From: an uncultured Aquimarina sp.
GTDB lineage: Bacteria; Bacteroidota; Bacteroidia; Flavobacteriales; Flavobacteriaceae
Direction: 5' to 3'
NCBI GenBank assembly: GCA_947493495.1
Contig: CANLRN010000004.1
Coordinates: 1 to 64,000 of the forward strand
DNA: 64,000 nucleotides
The translations under genes were made by a program, and so were the position numbers. This document shows, piece by piece, positions 8,503-17,747 of this stretch. The notes beneath the pieces were generated by a model. The model ran no database searches and was not told the origin of the DNA. It worked only from the letters and a program-made list of their open reading frames with translations. Each line of letters opens with the position of its first letter. Positions within the stretch are counted from its first letter, which is position 1.

Positions 8503-8510
8503 CAAATATA
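8503..8510 (-). promoter_or_regulatory. Bacteroidetes -7 box for uppP-truB
   Basis: CAAATATA on the plus strand reads TATATTTG on the minus strand, an exact TAnnTTTG match, 25 bp before the uppP ATG. Confidence 0.6.
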
Positions 8511-8539
8511 TAATTACCGTAAGATAAATCGTTTGATTA

Positions 8540-8803
8540 CTATTTTTTCTTCTTCTTATCGGGGTTTAATAAAATAGCATATGCCTGGATCCCAAAACCA
8601 ATCAATACGATGGTAGGTGCCAGTCTGATTCTTCTGAAATTGTAGATATCAGGATTAAATACATTAGGATCATCGCTTCCGCCACCAGACATTAAAATAA
8701 AACCGAATGCAATAACAGCAATACCGATGATCATCATTATATAGTTCTTTTTTCCGAAAACAAAATCTGGTTGATATGGCGTATTATTAGATTGTTTGCT
8801 CAT
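8540..8803 (-). CDS. DUF3098 family membrane protein
   Basis: 87 residues with two membrane segments (about 20-40 and 62-78) joined by a short loop containing GGGSDDPNVFNPDIYNFRRI, a conserved feature of DUF3098. Function is unknown. In Flavobacteriia this family typically sits between ftsX and uppP, which suggests a role in the envelope or division. Here its start overlaps the end of the preceding gene by 17 bp. Confidence 0.85.
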   Translation of the reverse strand: MSKQSNNTPYQPDFVFGKKNYIMMIIGIAVIAFGFILMSGGGSDDPNVFNPDIYNFRRIRLAPTIVLIGFGIQAYAILLNPDKKKKK

Positions 8804-9191
8804 GAATGTCGTTTTTTAATTCATTAAAAATCACCTGGTCATCAATCATCAATTTAGAAATATGACCCATAATTCCATCACGGGTAAATATAGTCCATCT
8901 TTTGATAGAATACAAAGTAACTTTTTTATGTAATATATCTGTTTTTAATTGATGTATAGAAAGCCCATATTGTAATCCCTGATTAATATAATAATAATGA
9001 CTGTCATTCTCCAGAGTTATGACAATATCAAAACCACTTGCCTCTTCTATTTTTAGTACAACTCCTGTGATTTCTATAACATCAGTTGGTTGTACATTTC
9101 TGACCGGTCTGAATGTTTGTATAACCAATACTATAAAAATAACAAAAATGACAGAAGCACATAAAAACCAAATCTTTCCAATGTTTTGCAT
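8787..9191 (-). CDS. Membrane-anchored protein of unknown function
   Basis: 134 residues: an N-terminal membrane anchor (about 8-26) and a soluble beta-rich domain of about 100 residues. I do not recognise the family. Its start is 3 bp after the lgt stop and its end overlaps the DUF3098 start, so translation of the three is probably coupled. Together with lgt it forms an insertion between ftsX and DUF3098. Confidence 0.7.
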   Translation of the reverse strand: MQNIGKIWFLCASVIFVIFIVLVIQTFRPVRNVQPTDVIEITGVVLKIEEASGFDIVITLENDSHYYYINQGLQYGLSIHQLKTDILHKKVTLYSIKRWTIFTRDGIMGHISKLMIDDQVIFNELKNDIHEQTI

Positions 9192-9194
9192 ACA

Positions 9195-10013
9195 TTAAGT
9201 CATTATATGTTTTTTCCTGAAAGGATTGAATATAACAAATAGCCCCAAAAGAACAAAAGGAATGCTTAACCATTGGCCCATATTTAACGTCATAGTATCT
9301 TCAAAAGCTACTTGATTTTCTTTAAAAAACTCTATAACAAACCTTACAGTAAAGAGCACAGATATTAGGATGCCAAATAGTACTCCTTTAGTATCAGAAA
9401 TTCTCGTCTTTTTATATAAATACCAGAGTACCCCGAAGATAATAAAATAAGAAAATGCTTCGTATAATTGTGTAGGGTGTCTTGCAATCAGATCATCTCT
9501 CATAAAAACGACACCATAATTTCCATGAGTCGGTTTTCCGTATATTTCAGAATTCATAAAATTTCCTAGTCTAATAAAGGCTCCTGTGATAGGAGTTACA
9601 ATAGCAATACGATCCAAGATCCAGAGTACCGATGCTTTGTATTTTCTTGCATATAAAAGAATGGCAAGAATGGCACCGATACTACCTCCATGACTTGCAA
9701 GTCCTCTAAAACCAATAAAACTCCAGTTTCCTTCGATTTTTTTGAAAGGGATAAAAATTTCTAAAATATGATTGGAATAATACTCAAAATCATAAAAAAT
9801 ACAATGCCCTAGTCGCATTCCAACTACGATACCTACAAAAAGATAAGTTGCTAATTTTTCAAGACTTTCTGTTGGAACGTTTTCTGATAGATAGATACGT
9901 TTTGCTGTTCGATAAGATATCCAGATTCCCAAAGCGATCAGTAATCCATAATAGCGTATCGGGATAATTCCGAACAGTTGTATAATTTCAGGGTCTACAT
10001 TCCAATGAAACAT
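9195..10013 (-). CDS. lgt: Prolipoprotein diacylglyceryl transferase Lgt
   Basis: 272 residues, multi-pass inner-membrane enzyme that moves diacylglycerol from phosphatidylglycerol to the lipobox cysteine of prolipoproteins. The key HGG motif (H108 in RGLASHGG) and the Lgt signature R148-x-x-N151-x-x-N154-x-E156-x-x-G159 are intact. It supplies lipidation for the several lipoproteins of this window. The gene lies 75 bp after ftsX on the same strand, an unusual place if the standard ftsX-DUF3098 order is taken as reference. Confidence 0.96.
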   Translation of the reverse strand: MFHWNVDPEIIQLFGIIPIRYYGLLIALGIWISYRTAKRIYLSENVPTESLEKLATYLFVGIVVGMRLGHCIFYDFEYYSNHILEIFIPFKKIEGNWSFIGFRGLASHGGSIGAILAILLYARKYKASVLWILDRIAIVTPITGAFIRLGNFMNSEIYGKPTHGNYGVVFMRDDLIARHPTQLYEAFSYFIIFGVLWYLYKKTRISDTKGVLFGILISVLFTVRFVIEFFKENQVAFEDTMTLNMGQWLSIPFVLLGLFVIFNPFRKKHIMT

Positions 10014-10088
10014 AATTTTGTCTTTTGCATATATGTCTTGAAAAATTAAGGAATGTTACTATCGTAAAACATTAATTATAAATTAAAC

Positions 10089-10967
10089 TTAATAATACAA
10101 TTCATCAGTCCTTAGATTAAGAAAACGTTGTGTCGCAAAGAAGGTACTGATCCAGGTGATTAAGACCCCAATGCCTATAACGCCAGCAAATAATCCAATC
10201 AATAAAACCTCATCGTTTACTAATCCCAATTCAGGAAATGTCTTATTTAGATAATACAATACTACAGCAACACCAATAAGTGCAACAATGGCGCCAATCA
10301 TGCCCAGACGCACACTTTTCCAAATAAAAGGTCTTCGTATAAATTTTTTTGTAGCTCCTACCATTTGCATGGTTTTGATAATAAACCGTTTAGAATACAC
10401 CGATAATCGTATAGAACTATTAATAAGTAATACAGCGATAAAAGTGAATATCCCGCTAATTAAGAGTACCCAAAAGCTTATTTTTTTGATATTATCATTT
10501 AATAAAGAAATTAAGGGTTTATCATAGGTTACTTCATCTACAAAATCCTTTTTAGTAATCGAGGTCGTGATTTCATCAATCTTTACTTGATCTACAAAAT
10601 CAGCTTTTAGATATACATCAATAGAATTTTGCAATGGATTATAGCCCAGGAAATCCATAAAATTTTCGCCTATATCTTTACTATGCTCCTCCGCAGCTTC
10701 ATCTTTAGAGATATAGGTGGTGGATTTTGTATAATCAGCAAGTGCCAAACTTTTTTCCATTTGTTTGATCTCTACTTCTTTGGCAGTATCTTTTAGGTAG
10801 ATAGTGAGTGCTATTTTTTCTTTAAAATGATCCGCTACTTTTTTAGTATTCAGCACCAAAAGCCCTAATAAACCCAATAAAAAAAGGACTAGAGAAATAC
10901 TAATCACCACAGAAAAATAAGAAGATATTAGTCTACGTTTCTGATATTTTTCAAAAGATGAACTCAT
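10089..10967 (-). CDS. ftsX: Cell division protein FtsX
   Basis: 292 residues with the FtsX layout: cytoplasmic N-terminus, a first membrane segment (about 15-37), a periplasmic domain of about 130 residues, then three membrane helices. With the ATPase FtsE it forms an ABC-type complex that activates septal peptidoglycan hydrolases. The ftsE gene is not in the window. First gene of the minus-strand series that runs to truB; divergent from the panE-like gene. Confidence 0.93.
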   Translation of the reverse strand: MSSSFEKYQKRRLISSYFSVVISISLVLFLLGLLGLLVLNTKKVADHFKEKIALTIYLKDTAKEVEIKQMEKSLALADYTKSTTYISKDEAAEEHSKDIGENFMDFLGYNPLQNSIDVYLKADFVDQVKIDEITTSITKKDFVDEVTYDKPLISLLNDNIKKISFWVLLISGIFTFIAVLLINSSIRLSVYSKRFIIKTMQMVGATKKFIRRPFIWKSVRLGMIGAIVALIGVAVVLYYLNKTFPELGLVNDEVLLIGLFAGVIGIGVLITWISTFFATQRFLNLRTDELYY

Positions 10968-11074
10968 AGAGAATTGTTTTGCGAGTAAAAATAATAAAGA
11001 ATAGTTAACTAATTTTGGTTTCTTAAGAAATAACGTAAACTTACATACAATCTTATCTTTAATTAAATGATAAT

Positions 11075-11998
11075 ATGCATATAGTAATTATAGGAGCTGG
11101 AGGAGTAGGAGGCTATTTTGGAGGTAAAATTTCTAATTCAGGCCAGAAAGTGACATTCTTAGTCAGAGAAAAACATATTGAAAACATTCGTGAACAAGGA
11201 TTACAGATACATAGTATTGATGGGGATTTTGTGACACATCCTTTTTTAGTAACGGATAGTATTGACAAAATAGAAAAAGTAGATTTGATTTTGATCTGTA
11301 CCAAATCCTGGCAGGTAAAAGAAGCTGCTGAGCATATTAAGCCAATTCTGAAAGATGATACGATTGTGATTCCATTACAGAATGGAGCCGATAATGCCGA
11401 AAAAGTAATTTCTGTGATTGATAAAAAACATGTCTTAGGAGGGCTGTGTAAAATTTATAGTAAGATTGAAGCACCAGGGATTATCTCTCATTTTGGCCAT
11501 ACTCCCGAAATAATATTTGGAGAGTTAGATAAAAGTATAACGGATCGCTTGCAGAAAGTAAAAACAGTTTTTGACACAGCAGGATTTAGTAATAGAATTT
11601 CTGATGATATTCGGGTAGATATCTGGAGTAAGTTTATGTTTATTGCTACTGTAAGTGGATTAGGTGGGTTAACAAGAGCAACTATCGGTGAGATGTATGC
11701 ACATCCAGAATTGAATAAAATGCTTCGCAAAACGGCAACTGAAATACATCAGATTGCCCAAATCAAAAAAATTGCATTGCCCCAAAATATTGTAGATGGT
11801 ATTATGGGTTTTATAGGCAAACAACCTTTTGATGCAACCGCTTCTACCCAACGGGATATTATGGAAGGTAAACCTTCTGAACTACATAATTTTAATGGCT
11901 ATATCGTTAAAGAAGGAAAAAAATTAGGAATCGAAACACCTACAAACGCTTTTATATATACTTGTTTGCAGCCAATGGAAATAAAAGCGCGCAATTAA
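11075..11998 (+). CDS. Ketopantoate reductase family protein (2-dehydropantoate 2-reductase)
   Basis: 307 residues. It begins MHIVIIGAGGVGGYFGG, the NAD(P)-binding Rossmann motif of the PanE/ApbA family. The family's NGADN motif (PLQNGADNAEKV), a C-terminal ketopantoate reductase domain and the GKPSELHNFNGYIV segment are all present. PanE reduces 2-dehydropantoate to pantoate for coenzyme A synthesis, but many paralogues act on other 2-keto acids, so the substrate is not certain. Single gene; a small hairpin at 12005-12021 separates it from leuS. Confidence 0.88.
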   Translation: MHIVIIGAGGVGGYFGGKISNSGQKVTFLVREKHIENIREQGLQIHSIDGDFVTHPFLVTDSIDKIEKVDLILICTKSWQVKEAAEHIKPILKDDTIVIPLQNGADNAEKVISVIDKKHVLGGLCKIYSKIEAPGIISHFGHTPEIIFGELDKSITDRLQKVKTVFDTAGFSNRISDDIRVDIWSKFMFIATVSGLGGLTRATIGEMYAHPELNKMLRKTATEIHQIAQIKKIALPQNIVDGIMGFIGKQPFDATASTQRDIMEGKPSELHNFNGYIVKEGKKLGIETPTNAFIYTCLQPMEIKARN

Positions 11999-12004
11999 AG
12001 CAAC

Positions 12005-12021
12005 AAGGTTTCCGAAACCTT
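12005..12021 (+). terminator. Short hairpin between panE-like gene and leuS
   Basis: AAGGTTT-CCG-AAACCTT is a perfect 7-bp stem 6 bp after the stop codon. The T run behind it is poor (GGGTTTT after CA), so termination may be weak. Confidence 0.45.
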
Positions 12022-12032
12022 CAGGGTTTTAG

Positions 12033-12040
12033 TAAATTTG
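12033..12040 (+). promoter_or_regulatory. Bacteroidetes -7 box for leuS
   Basis: TAAATTTG is an exact TAnnTTTG match, 18 bp before the leuS ATG at 12059, leaving a very short leader. No clear -33 TTTG is seen. Confidence 0.55.
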
Positions 12041-12058
12041 CGATCTTAATTTCAGATC

Positions 12059-14872
12059 ATGAGTTACGATTTTAATACTATTGAAGCCAAGTGGCAGACC
12101 TATTGGGCAGATAAAGGAACATTTAAAGCTGAAAACTACAGTAATAAACCAAAATACTATGTGCTAGACATGTTTCCTTATCCGTCAGGAGCTGGATTAC
12201 ACGTTGGACATCCGCTAGGCTATATTGCTAGTGATATCTATGCTCGATATAAACGTCACAAAGGTTTTAATGTATTACATCCGCAAGGATATGACTCATT
12301 TGGATTACCCGCAGAGCAGTATGCAATCCAGACAGGGCAACATCCAGCAATCACTACTAAAGAAAATATCGCTCGATATCGGGAGCAATTAGATAGAATT
12401 GGATTCTCCTTTGATTGGAGTCGAGAAGTAAAAACCAGTGATCCTACTTTTTATAAATGGACACAATGGATATTTACCGAGCTTTTTAATTCTTGGTATG
12501 ATAAAGATGCCGATAAAGCAAGAGCAATTAGTGAACTAGAAAAGTTATTTTCTGAAGAAGGAAACACCAAAGTAAAGGCAGTTTGTGATGAAGAAGTAAC
12601 CCTATTTACTGCTGAGGCATGGAATGGTTTTTCATCTAAAGAAAAGCAAGAAATAGTATTAAAATATAGATTGACATATTTAGCTGAAACTGAGGTCAAC
12701 TGGTGCCCACAGTTAGGAACGGTATTGGCTAATGATGAAATTGTAAATGGAGTATCAGAGCGCGGTGGGTATCCAGTGATTCGTAAAAAAATGACGCAAT
12801 GGAGTATGCGTATTTCTGCCTATGCACAGCGGTTATTAGATGGATTACATACCATTGATTGGCCGCAACCATTAAAAGATTCTCAGACGAATTGGATTGG
12901 TCGTTCTGAAGGAGCAAGCGTAACATTTAGAGTAAAAGATCACAATGAGGTAATCGAAGTGTTTACCACTCGCCCAGATACTATTTTTGGAGTAAGTTTT
13001 ATGACACTAGCTCCAGAACACGAATTGGTAGCTAAAATTACTACACCAGAACAAAAAGCAGCAGTAGATGAATATATAGAAGCTACAGCAAAACGTAGCG
13101 AACGAGATCGTATGGCCGATGTAAAAACGATAAGTGGCGTATTTACAGGGGCCTATGCAGAACATCCATTTACTAAAGAACCTGTTCCGATTTGGATTGG
13201 AGACTATGTATTAGCGGGATATGGTACAGGAGCCGTGATGGCAGTACCTTGTGGAGACCAACGGGATTATGATTTTGCGAAGCATTTTGGGATTGAGATT
13301 CCCAATATTTTTGAAGGCGTAGATATTTCTCAAGAAGCCTTTGCTGATAAAGAGAAGACGGTTATTGCTAATTCTGATTTCTTAAATGGTCTTAACTACA
13401 AGAAAGCAGTAAAAACTGCAATTTACGAGTTAGAAAAACTGGGGCAAGGAGAAGGAAAAATCAATTATAGATTACGTGATGCCGTATTCAGTCGTCAGCG
13501 CTACTGGGGAGAACCATTTCCAGTATATTATGTAGATGGAATGCCACAGATGATTGATCTAAAACATTTACCTATAGAATTACCAGAAGTCGAAAAATAT
13601 TTACCGACAGAAACAGGAGAGCCGCCATTAGGTCGTGCAGATGTTTGGGCTTGGGACACCGAAAAAAATGAAGTAGTTCCTAATAGTTTAATAAATTATA
13701 CGACTATTTTTCCTTTAGAATTAAATACCATGCCTGGTTGGGCAGGAAGCTCCTATTATTTTAATCGATATATGGACCCCAATAATGAAGATGAAATATT
13801 CTCGCAAGAGGCTATTAACTATTGGAAAGAAGTTGATCTATATATAGGCGGAAGTGAACATGCAACCGGTCATTTATTATATGCGCGTTTTTGGCAAAAG
13901 TTTTTGTTTGATAAAGGAATTGTACCAGTAGATGAGTTTGCAAAAAAATTGATCAATCAAGGAATGATTTTGGGGACAAGTGCTATTGTTTACAGAATCA
14001 GTGGTACAAATAAGTATGTATCTAAAGGTTTAAAAGATCAATATGATGCAGAAGAACTGCGTGTTGATGTTAGCTTAGTTAATTTTTCTGATGAATTAGA
14101 TTTAAATGGATTAAAAAATTGGCAACCACAGTTTAAAGATGCTGAATTCGAGTTGGAAAATGGTAAATATATTGTTGGCCGTGAAGTAGAGAAAATGTCT
14201 AAACGGTGGTATAATGTCGTAAATCCAGATGGTGTTTGTGATCAATATGGTGCAGATAGCTTACGGTTATACGAGATGTTCTTAGGCCCTTTAGAACAAG
14301 CAAAACCTTGGAATACCGCTGGAATTACAGGTGTTCATGGTTTCTTAAAGAAATTATGGAAATTATATCATAATGGAGAAGAGTTCGTAGTGGGCGAAAC
14401 AGCACCTACAAAAGACAATCTTAAAACACTACATAAAACCATCAAAAAAGTAGAGGAAGATATAGAGAGTTTTTCCTTTAATACATCCGTAAGTACTTTT
14501 ATGATTGCTGTGAATGAATTAACAGCTCAGAAATGTAATAGTAAAGTAATTTTAGAACCTTTATTAGTATTAATTTCTCCTTATGCACCACATATTGCAG
14601 AAGAGTTATGGAACAAGCTAGGACATACTACATCCATTAGTACCACTGCATTTCCTGTATTTGATGAAAGTTACTTGGTAGAAAGTACAAAACAATATCC
14701 TATATCATTTAATGGGAAGATGCGTTTTACAATGGAACTATCATTAGACTTAAGCAAAGATGATATCGAAGCTGCGGTTATGGCTCACGAAAAAACCCAG
14801 CAACAATTAGCTGGACGAACACCTAAAAAAATAATAGTGGTTCCTGGTAAAATTGTTAATATCGTTGGGTGA
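12059..14872 (+). CDS. leuS: Leucyl-tRNA synthetase
   Basis: 937 residues, class I synthetase that charges tRNA-Leu. The HIGH motif is HVGH (residues 48-51) and the KMSKS loop is KMSKRWYNVVNPD near 14193. The CP1 editing domain carries the Thr-rich TTRPDTIFGVSF motif and the GTGAVMAVPCGDQRD segment that hydrolyses mischarged products. An anticodon-binding domain and a C-terminal extension complete it. An insertion between the HIGH half and the editing domain (around 12500-12680, KARAISELEKLFSEEG) is typical of Bacteroidetes. Followed by a MITE-like element and, beyond it, the terminator. Confidence 0.98.
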   Translation: MSYDFNTIEAKWQTYWADKGTFKAENYSNKPKYYVLDMFPYPSGAGLHVGHPLGYIASDIYARYKRHKGFNVLHPQGYDSFGLPAEQYAIQTGQHPAITTKENIARYREQLDRIGFSFDWSREVKTSDPTFYKWTQWIFTELFNSWYDKDADKARAISELEKLFSEEGNTKVKAVCDEEVTLFTAEAWNGFSSKEKQEIVLKYRLTYLAETEVNWCPQLGTVLANDEIVNGVSERGGYPVIRKKMTQWSMRISAYAQRLLDGLHTIDWPQPLKDSQTNWIGRSEGASVTFRVKDHNEVIEVFTTRPDTIFGVSFMTLAPEHELVAKITTPEQKAAVDEYIEATAKRSERDRMADVKTISGVFTGAYAEHPFTKEPVPIWIGDYVLAGYGTGAVMAVPCGDQRDYDFAKHFGIEIPNIFEGVDISQEAFADKEKTVIANSDFLNGLNYKKAVKTAIYELEKLGQGEGKINYRLRDAVFSRQRYWGEPFPVYYVDGMPQMIDLKHLPIELPEVEKYLPTETGEPPLGRADVWAWDTEKNEVVPNSLINYTTIFPLELNTMPGWAGSSYYFNRYMDPNNEDEIFSQEAINYWKEVDLYIGGSEHATGHLLYARFWQKFLFDKGIVPVDEFAKKLINQGMILGTSAIVYRISGTNKYVSKGLKDQYDAEELRVDVSLVNFSDELDLNGLKNWQPQFKDAEFELENGKYIVGREVEKMSKRWYNVVNPDGVCDQYGADSLRLYEMFLGPLEQAKPWNTAGITGVHGFLKKLWKLYHNGEEFVVGETAPTKDNLKTLHKTIKKVEEDIESFSFNTSVSTFMIAVNELTAQKCNSKVILEPLLVLISPYAPHIAEELWNKLGHTTSISTTAFPVFDESYLVESTKQYPISFNGKMRFTMELSLDLSKDDIEAAVMAHEKTQQQLAGRTPKKIIVVPGKIVNIVG

Positions 14873-14998
14873 TTTTTTGATAACATTCTTCAGATAATAC
14901 TATATCTAGTAAAAAGGTTAAGCAAAAATATCAAGGCATCTCAAAAATGAGAATACTGTCCATAATTTTGCTATGATATAATCTGTAATTGATGTCTG

Positions 14999-15161
14999 AT
15001 ACGATTTACGGATGAGAATTTCGTAAAAATAATGGCAAGGATTTTTCGCTAGATTGATGAATCAAATTAAAGAATAGCCATAGCTATTGTTTCATTTTAT
15101 GAAGAAAATATAGTAGAAAAAGAATGTCATTAGATGCGAAATTTTTATTCGTAAATCGTAT
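14999..15161 (-). mobile_element. MITE-like inverted-repeat element, copy 1
   Basis: 163 bp bounded by ATACGATTTACG and CGTAAATCGTAT. The terminal inverted repeats extend over about 25 bp with three mismatches. In inverted orientation it differs from the copy at 44184-44346 at one position and from that at 60460-60622 at two. It contains the central palindrome AATAGC-CATA-GCTATT. No coding capacity. It lies between leuS and the terminator-like hairpin. Confidence 0.85.
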
Positions 15162-15165
15162 GAGT

Positions 15166-15194
15166 AAACCACCACCGTTTTAGATGGTGGTTTT
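15166..15194 (+). terminator. Terminator downstream of leuS
   Basis: AAACCACCA, ten-base loop, TGGTGGTTTT: 9-bp stem plus short T run, 5 bp after the right end of the MITE-like element. Probably the original leuS terminator. Confidence 0.75.
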
Positions 15195-15418
15195 CATAAC
15201 TAACTAAAATTAAACTAATGATAAAAATGCGATTACTAATTTTCTGTGTGTAATTCATAATAATTACAATAAGTTGGTATATCAAAGGGAATAATCCCTT
15301 TTCAATTTATTCATAATTTAACAAAACACAAATGATTTAGAAAACTATTTTTGGAAACATAACTTTTTTTTAGAAACTCATTAAGTGTTCTAAAAAAACA
15401 GAAAGAAATTCTGTAAAA

Positions 15419-15548
15419 TGAACTCCCCCGAAGTAGAGCCATCGGAATATCAAGCGGATTTTTTTAGTTTTATGAAAATCATCCGTTTACAAGCTTTCCT
15501 TTAAAACTTAGAGAAATTCATTAGATTAAAAAAATCTAAATGAGTTCA
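15419..15548. other. Nested hairpin cluster, possible structured RNA or element remnant
   Basis: A closing 7-bp stem TGAACTC (15419-15425) / GAGTTCA (15542-15548) encloses three smaller hairpins: CCGA/TCGG (15428-15445), AAGCGGAT/ATCCGTTT with one mismatch (15452-15488) and TTAGATT/AATCTAA (15521-15539). No reading frame crosses it. It ends about 105 bp before the ald promoter. It could be a structured RNA or the trace of an insertion. Confidence 0.35.
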
Positions 15549-15652
15549 CAATCTACAAAACTATCAAAAGCCTATAGAATCACATAAACCTCTACCTTAT
15601 ATTCATAGTTCATTCCAGAATTACGAATATGTTATTTTTTTAATTAATTTTA

Positions 15653-15681
15653 TTGTTTTATTTCATCAAAAATTATATTTT
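15653..15681 (+). promoter_or_regulatory. Promoter of ald
   Basis: TTG at 15653 and TATATTTT at 15674, a near match to TAnnTTTG, spaced 21 bp apart and 19 bp before the ATG at 15700. Confidence 0.5.
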
Positions 15682-15699
15682 CGACGAAAAATTAAGAAT

Positions 15700-16815
15700 A
15701 TGATAATCGGTATTCCTAAGGAAATCAAGAATAACGAGAATAGAGTGGGTGTCACACCTGCTGGAACGATGGCACTCGTTAGACAAGGCCACACCGTTTT
15801 TATTCAGCAAAATGCTGGTTTTCAGTCTGGTTTTACTGATGAGGAATATGTAGAAGCAGGAGCTAAGATATTACCTACTATAGAAGAGGTATATCATACT
15901 GCGGAGATGATTATTAAGGTTAAAGAGCCTATAGAACCAGAATATAAATTGATTAAAAAGGATCAATTGTTATTCACTTATTTTCATTTTGCATCCAGTG
16001 AAACCCTCACAAAAGCAATGATAGAAAGTGGTTCGGTTTGTATTTCTTACGAAACGGTAGAAGATCCTGATCGCAGTTTGCCATTACTTACTCCAATGAG
16101 TGAGGTGGCAGGACGTATGTCTATCCAACAAGGCGCCAAATATCTAGAAAAACCATTAAAAGGTAAAGGAATTCTTCTAGGTGGTGTACCTGGAGTTGCT
16201 CCAGCTAAAGTATTAATTTTAGGAGGGGGAGTTGTAGGAACACAAGCCGCAAAAATGGCTTCAGGAATGGGTGCAGACGTAACTATCCTAGATATAAGTA
16301 TGAAACGTTTACGCTATCTAGATGATGTGATGCCTGCAAATGTAAATACAGAATATTCTAATGAATATACAATTCGTAGACATATAAAAACTTCGGATTT
16401 AATTATTGGTGGGGTATTAATACCAGGAGCTAAAGCACCAAAACTGATTACTCGAGATATGCTCAAAGATATCTGTCCAGGTACGGTTCTAGTAGATGTC
16501 GCTGTAGATCAGGGAGGATGTTTTGAGACAACTAAGCCAACTACCCATGAAGATCCAGTTTATATCATAGATGATGTAGTACATTATTCTGTAGCTAATA
16601 TGCCAGGAGCTGTACCTTATACATCCACTCTGGCATTAACCAATGTTACTTTGTCATATGCCATACAATTGGCTAATAAAGGGTGGAAAGCTGCTTGTGC
16701 AAGCAATGAACCGCTAAAAAAAGGCTTAAATGTAATTCAGGGAAAGGTAGTATATCCTGCTATTTCAGAAGCATTTAACCTCCCTCTAGAAGATATAAAT
16801 AATTTTTTAAGTTAA
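15700..16815 (+). CDS. ald: Alanine dehydrogenase
   Basis: 371 residues. NAD-dependent interconversion of L-alanine with pyruvate and ammonia. The N-terminus MIIGIPKEIKNNENRVGVTPAG is the family signature, with the substrate-binding Arg and Lys region (IKVKEPI). The Rossmann motif GGGVVGTQAAKMASGMGADV lies at about residues 173-193, and the C-terminal VANMPGAVPYTSTLALTN segment is conserved. Length is standard. Monocistronic, with a promoter and terminator of its own; likely links amino-acid catabolism to central carbon metabolism. Confidence 0.97.
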   Translation: MIIGIPKEIKNNENRVGVTPAGTMALVRQGHTVFIQQNAGFQSGFTDEEYVEAGAKILPTIEEVYHTAEMIIKVKEPIEPEYKLIKKDQLLFTYFHFASSETLTKAMIESGSVCISYETVEDPDRSLPLLTPMSEVAGRMSIQQGAKYLEKPLKGKGILLGGVPGVAPAKVLILGGGVVGTQAAKMASGMGADVTILDISMKRLRYLDDVMPANVNTEYSNEYTIRRHIKTSDLIIGGVLIPGAKAPKLITRDMLKDICPGTVLVDVAVDQGGCFETTKPTTHEDPVYIIDDVVHYSVANMPGAVPYTSTLALTNVTLSYAIQLANKGWKAACASNEPLKKGLNVIQGKVVYPAISEAFNLPLEDINNFLS

Positions 16816-16850
16816 TCGAACTTATTGGCTAATTCAAGTTTATTTAACTG

Positions 16851-16878
16851 AAAACCTCGTCTCTATGGCGGGGTTTTT
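16851..16878 (+). terminator. Terminator after ald
   Basis: AAAACCTCG, loop TCTCTATGG, CGGGGTTTTT: 9-bp stem with one G-T pair, T run, 36 bp after the stop codon. Confidence 0.85.
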
Positions 16879-16967
16879 GCTTTTATTATTGTAATTTAGT
16901 ATTTGTACTCATTATAGTTTGAATTAGATGCAAGCTATATAGATGTGTAACATAAAAACAAAAAAGT

Positions 16968-17669
16968 ATGTTTTCAGGATATATGGGTTATTATGTAATA
17001 GCCGGAATTATAGCATTAGTAAGTGGTTTAGTAAGTTCTCGATTAAAAAGTAAATTTAATCACTATTCTAAATTACATCTCCAGAATGGAATGAGTGGTG
17101 CTGAGATTGCTCAAAAAATGTTAGATGATAATGGAATTAGAGATGTGCAGGTCATATCCACACCAGGAATGCTGACAGATCATTATAATCCCAGAAAAAA
17201 AACGGTTAACCTTAGTGAGGGGGTGTACAATCAGCGGAATGCCGCTGCTGCCGCTGTTGCTGCTCACGAAGTAGGTCACGCTATTCAGCATGCCACTGCA
17301 TACTCTTGGTTAACGATGCGTTCCAAGCTGGTTCCTATGGTAGGTATAGCTTCTAAGATGTCCATGTGGGCAATTATGGGAGGTGTTGCACTAATGGCAA
17401 CTATGAAATTAGGTCAGACAATTGCTTTGATAGGGCTTGCATTATATGCGGTTAGTACATTATTTAGTTTCATCACATTACCTGTAGAGTATGATGCCAG
17501 TAAAAGAGCATTAGTTTGGTTAGAAGATACTAATATGCTCACCGGAGAAGAGCATGCTGGTGCTAAAGATGCACTAAAATGGGCTGCAAGAACCTATGTG
17601 GTAGCAGCTATTGGTTCGTTAGCGACCTTATTATATTTTGCAGTTCAAATTCTAGGAAGAAGAAGATAA
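16968..17669 (+). CDS. Zinc metallopeptidase (YugP-like)
   Basis: 233 residues. An N-terminal membrane helix (about 5-22), the zinc-binding motif HEVGH (H100, E101, H104) and two or three further membrane segments match the neutral zinc metallopeptidase family of which Bacillus YugP is a member. The NPRKKTVNLSEGVYNQRN stretch ahead of the HExxH is a conserved part of the family. Physiological substrate unknown; presumably acts at the inner membrane. Single gene. Confidence 0.9.
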   Translation: MFSGYMGYYVIAGIIALVSGLVSSRLKSKFNHYSKLHLQNGMSGAEIAQKMLDDNGIRDVQVISTPGMLTDHYNPRKKTVNLSEGVYNQRNAAAAAVAAHEVGHAIQHATAYSWLTMRSKLVPMVGIASKMSMWAIMGGVALMATMKLGQTIALIGLALYAVSTLFSFITLPVEYDASKRALVWLEDTNMLTGEEHAGAKDALKWAARTYVVAAIGSLATLLYFAVQILGRRR

Positions 17670-17747
17670 CCGTTTTATACAATATTTCTGTTTTATCGCT
17701 TAAAATTATGTACCTTTTCTCACTAATTACAGATACTAATTAAATTG

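Larger units (their letters stand above)
14873..15699. other. 827-bp gene-free region with MITE, terminator and nested hairpins
   Basis: No coding frame of note. It contains, in order, a 163-bp inverted-repeat element (14999-15161), a terminator (15166-15194), a small hairpin (15284-15303, AAAGGGA/TCCCTTT), a cluster of nested hairpins (15419-15548) and the ald promoter (15653-15681). Confidence 0.85.
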
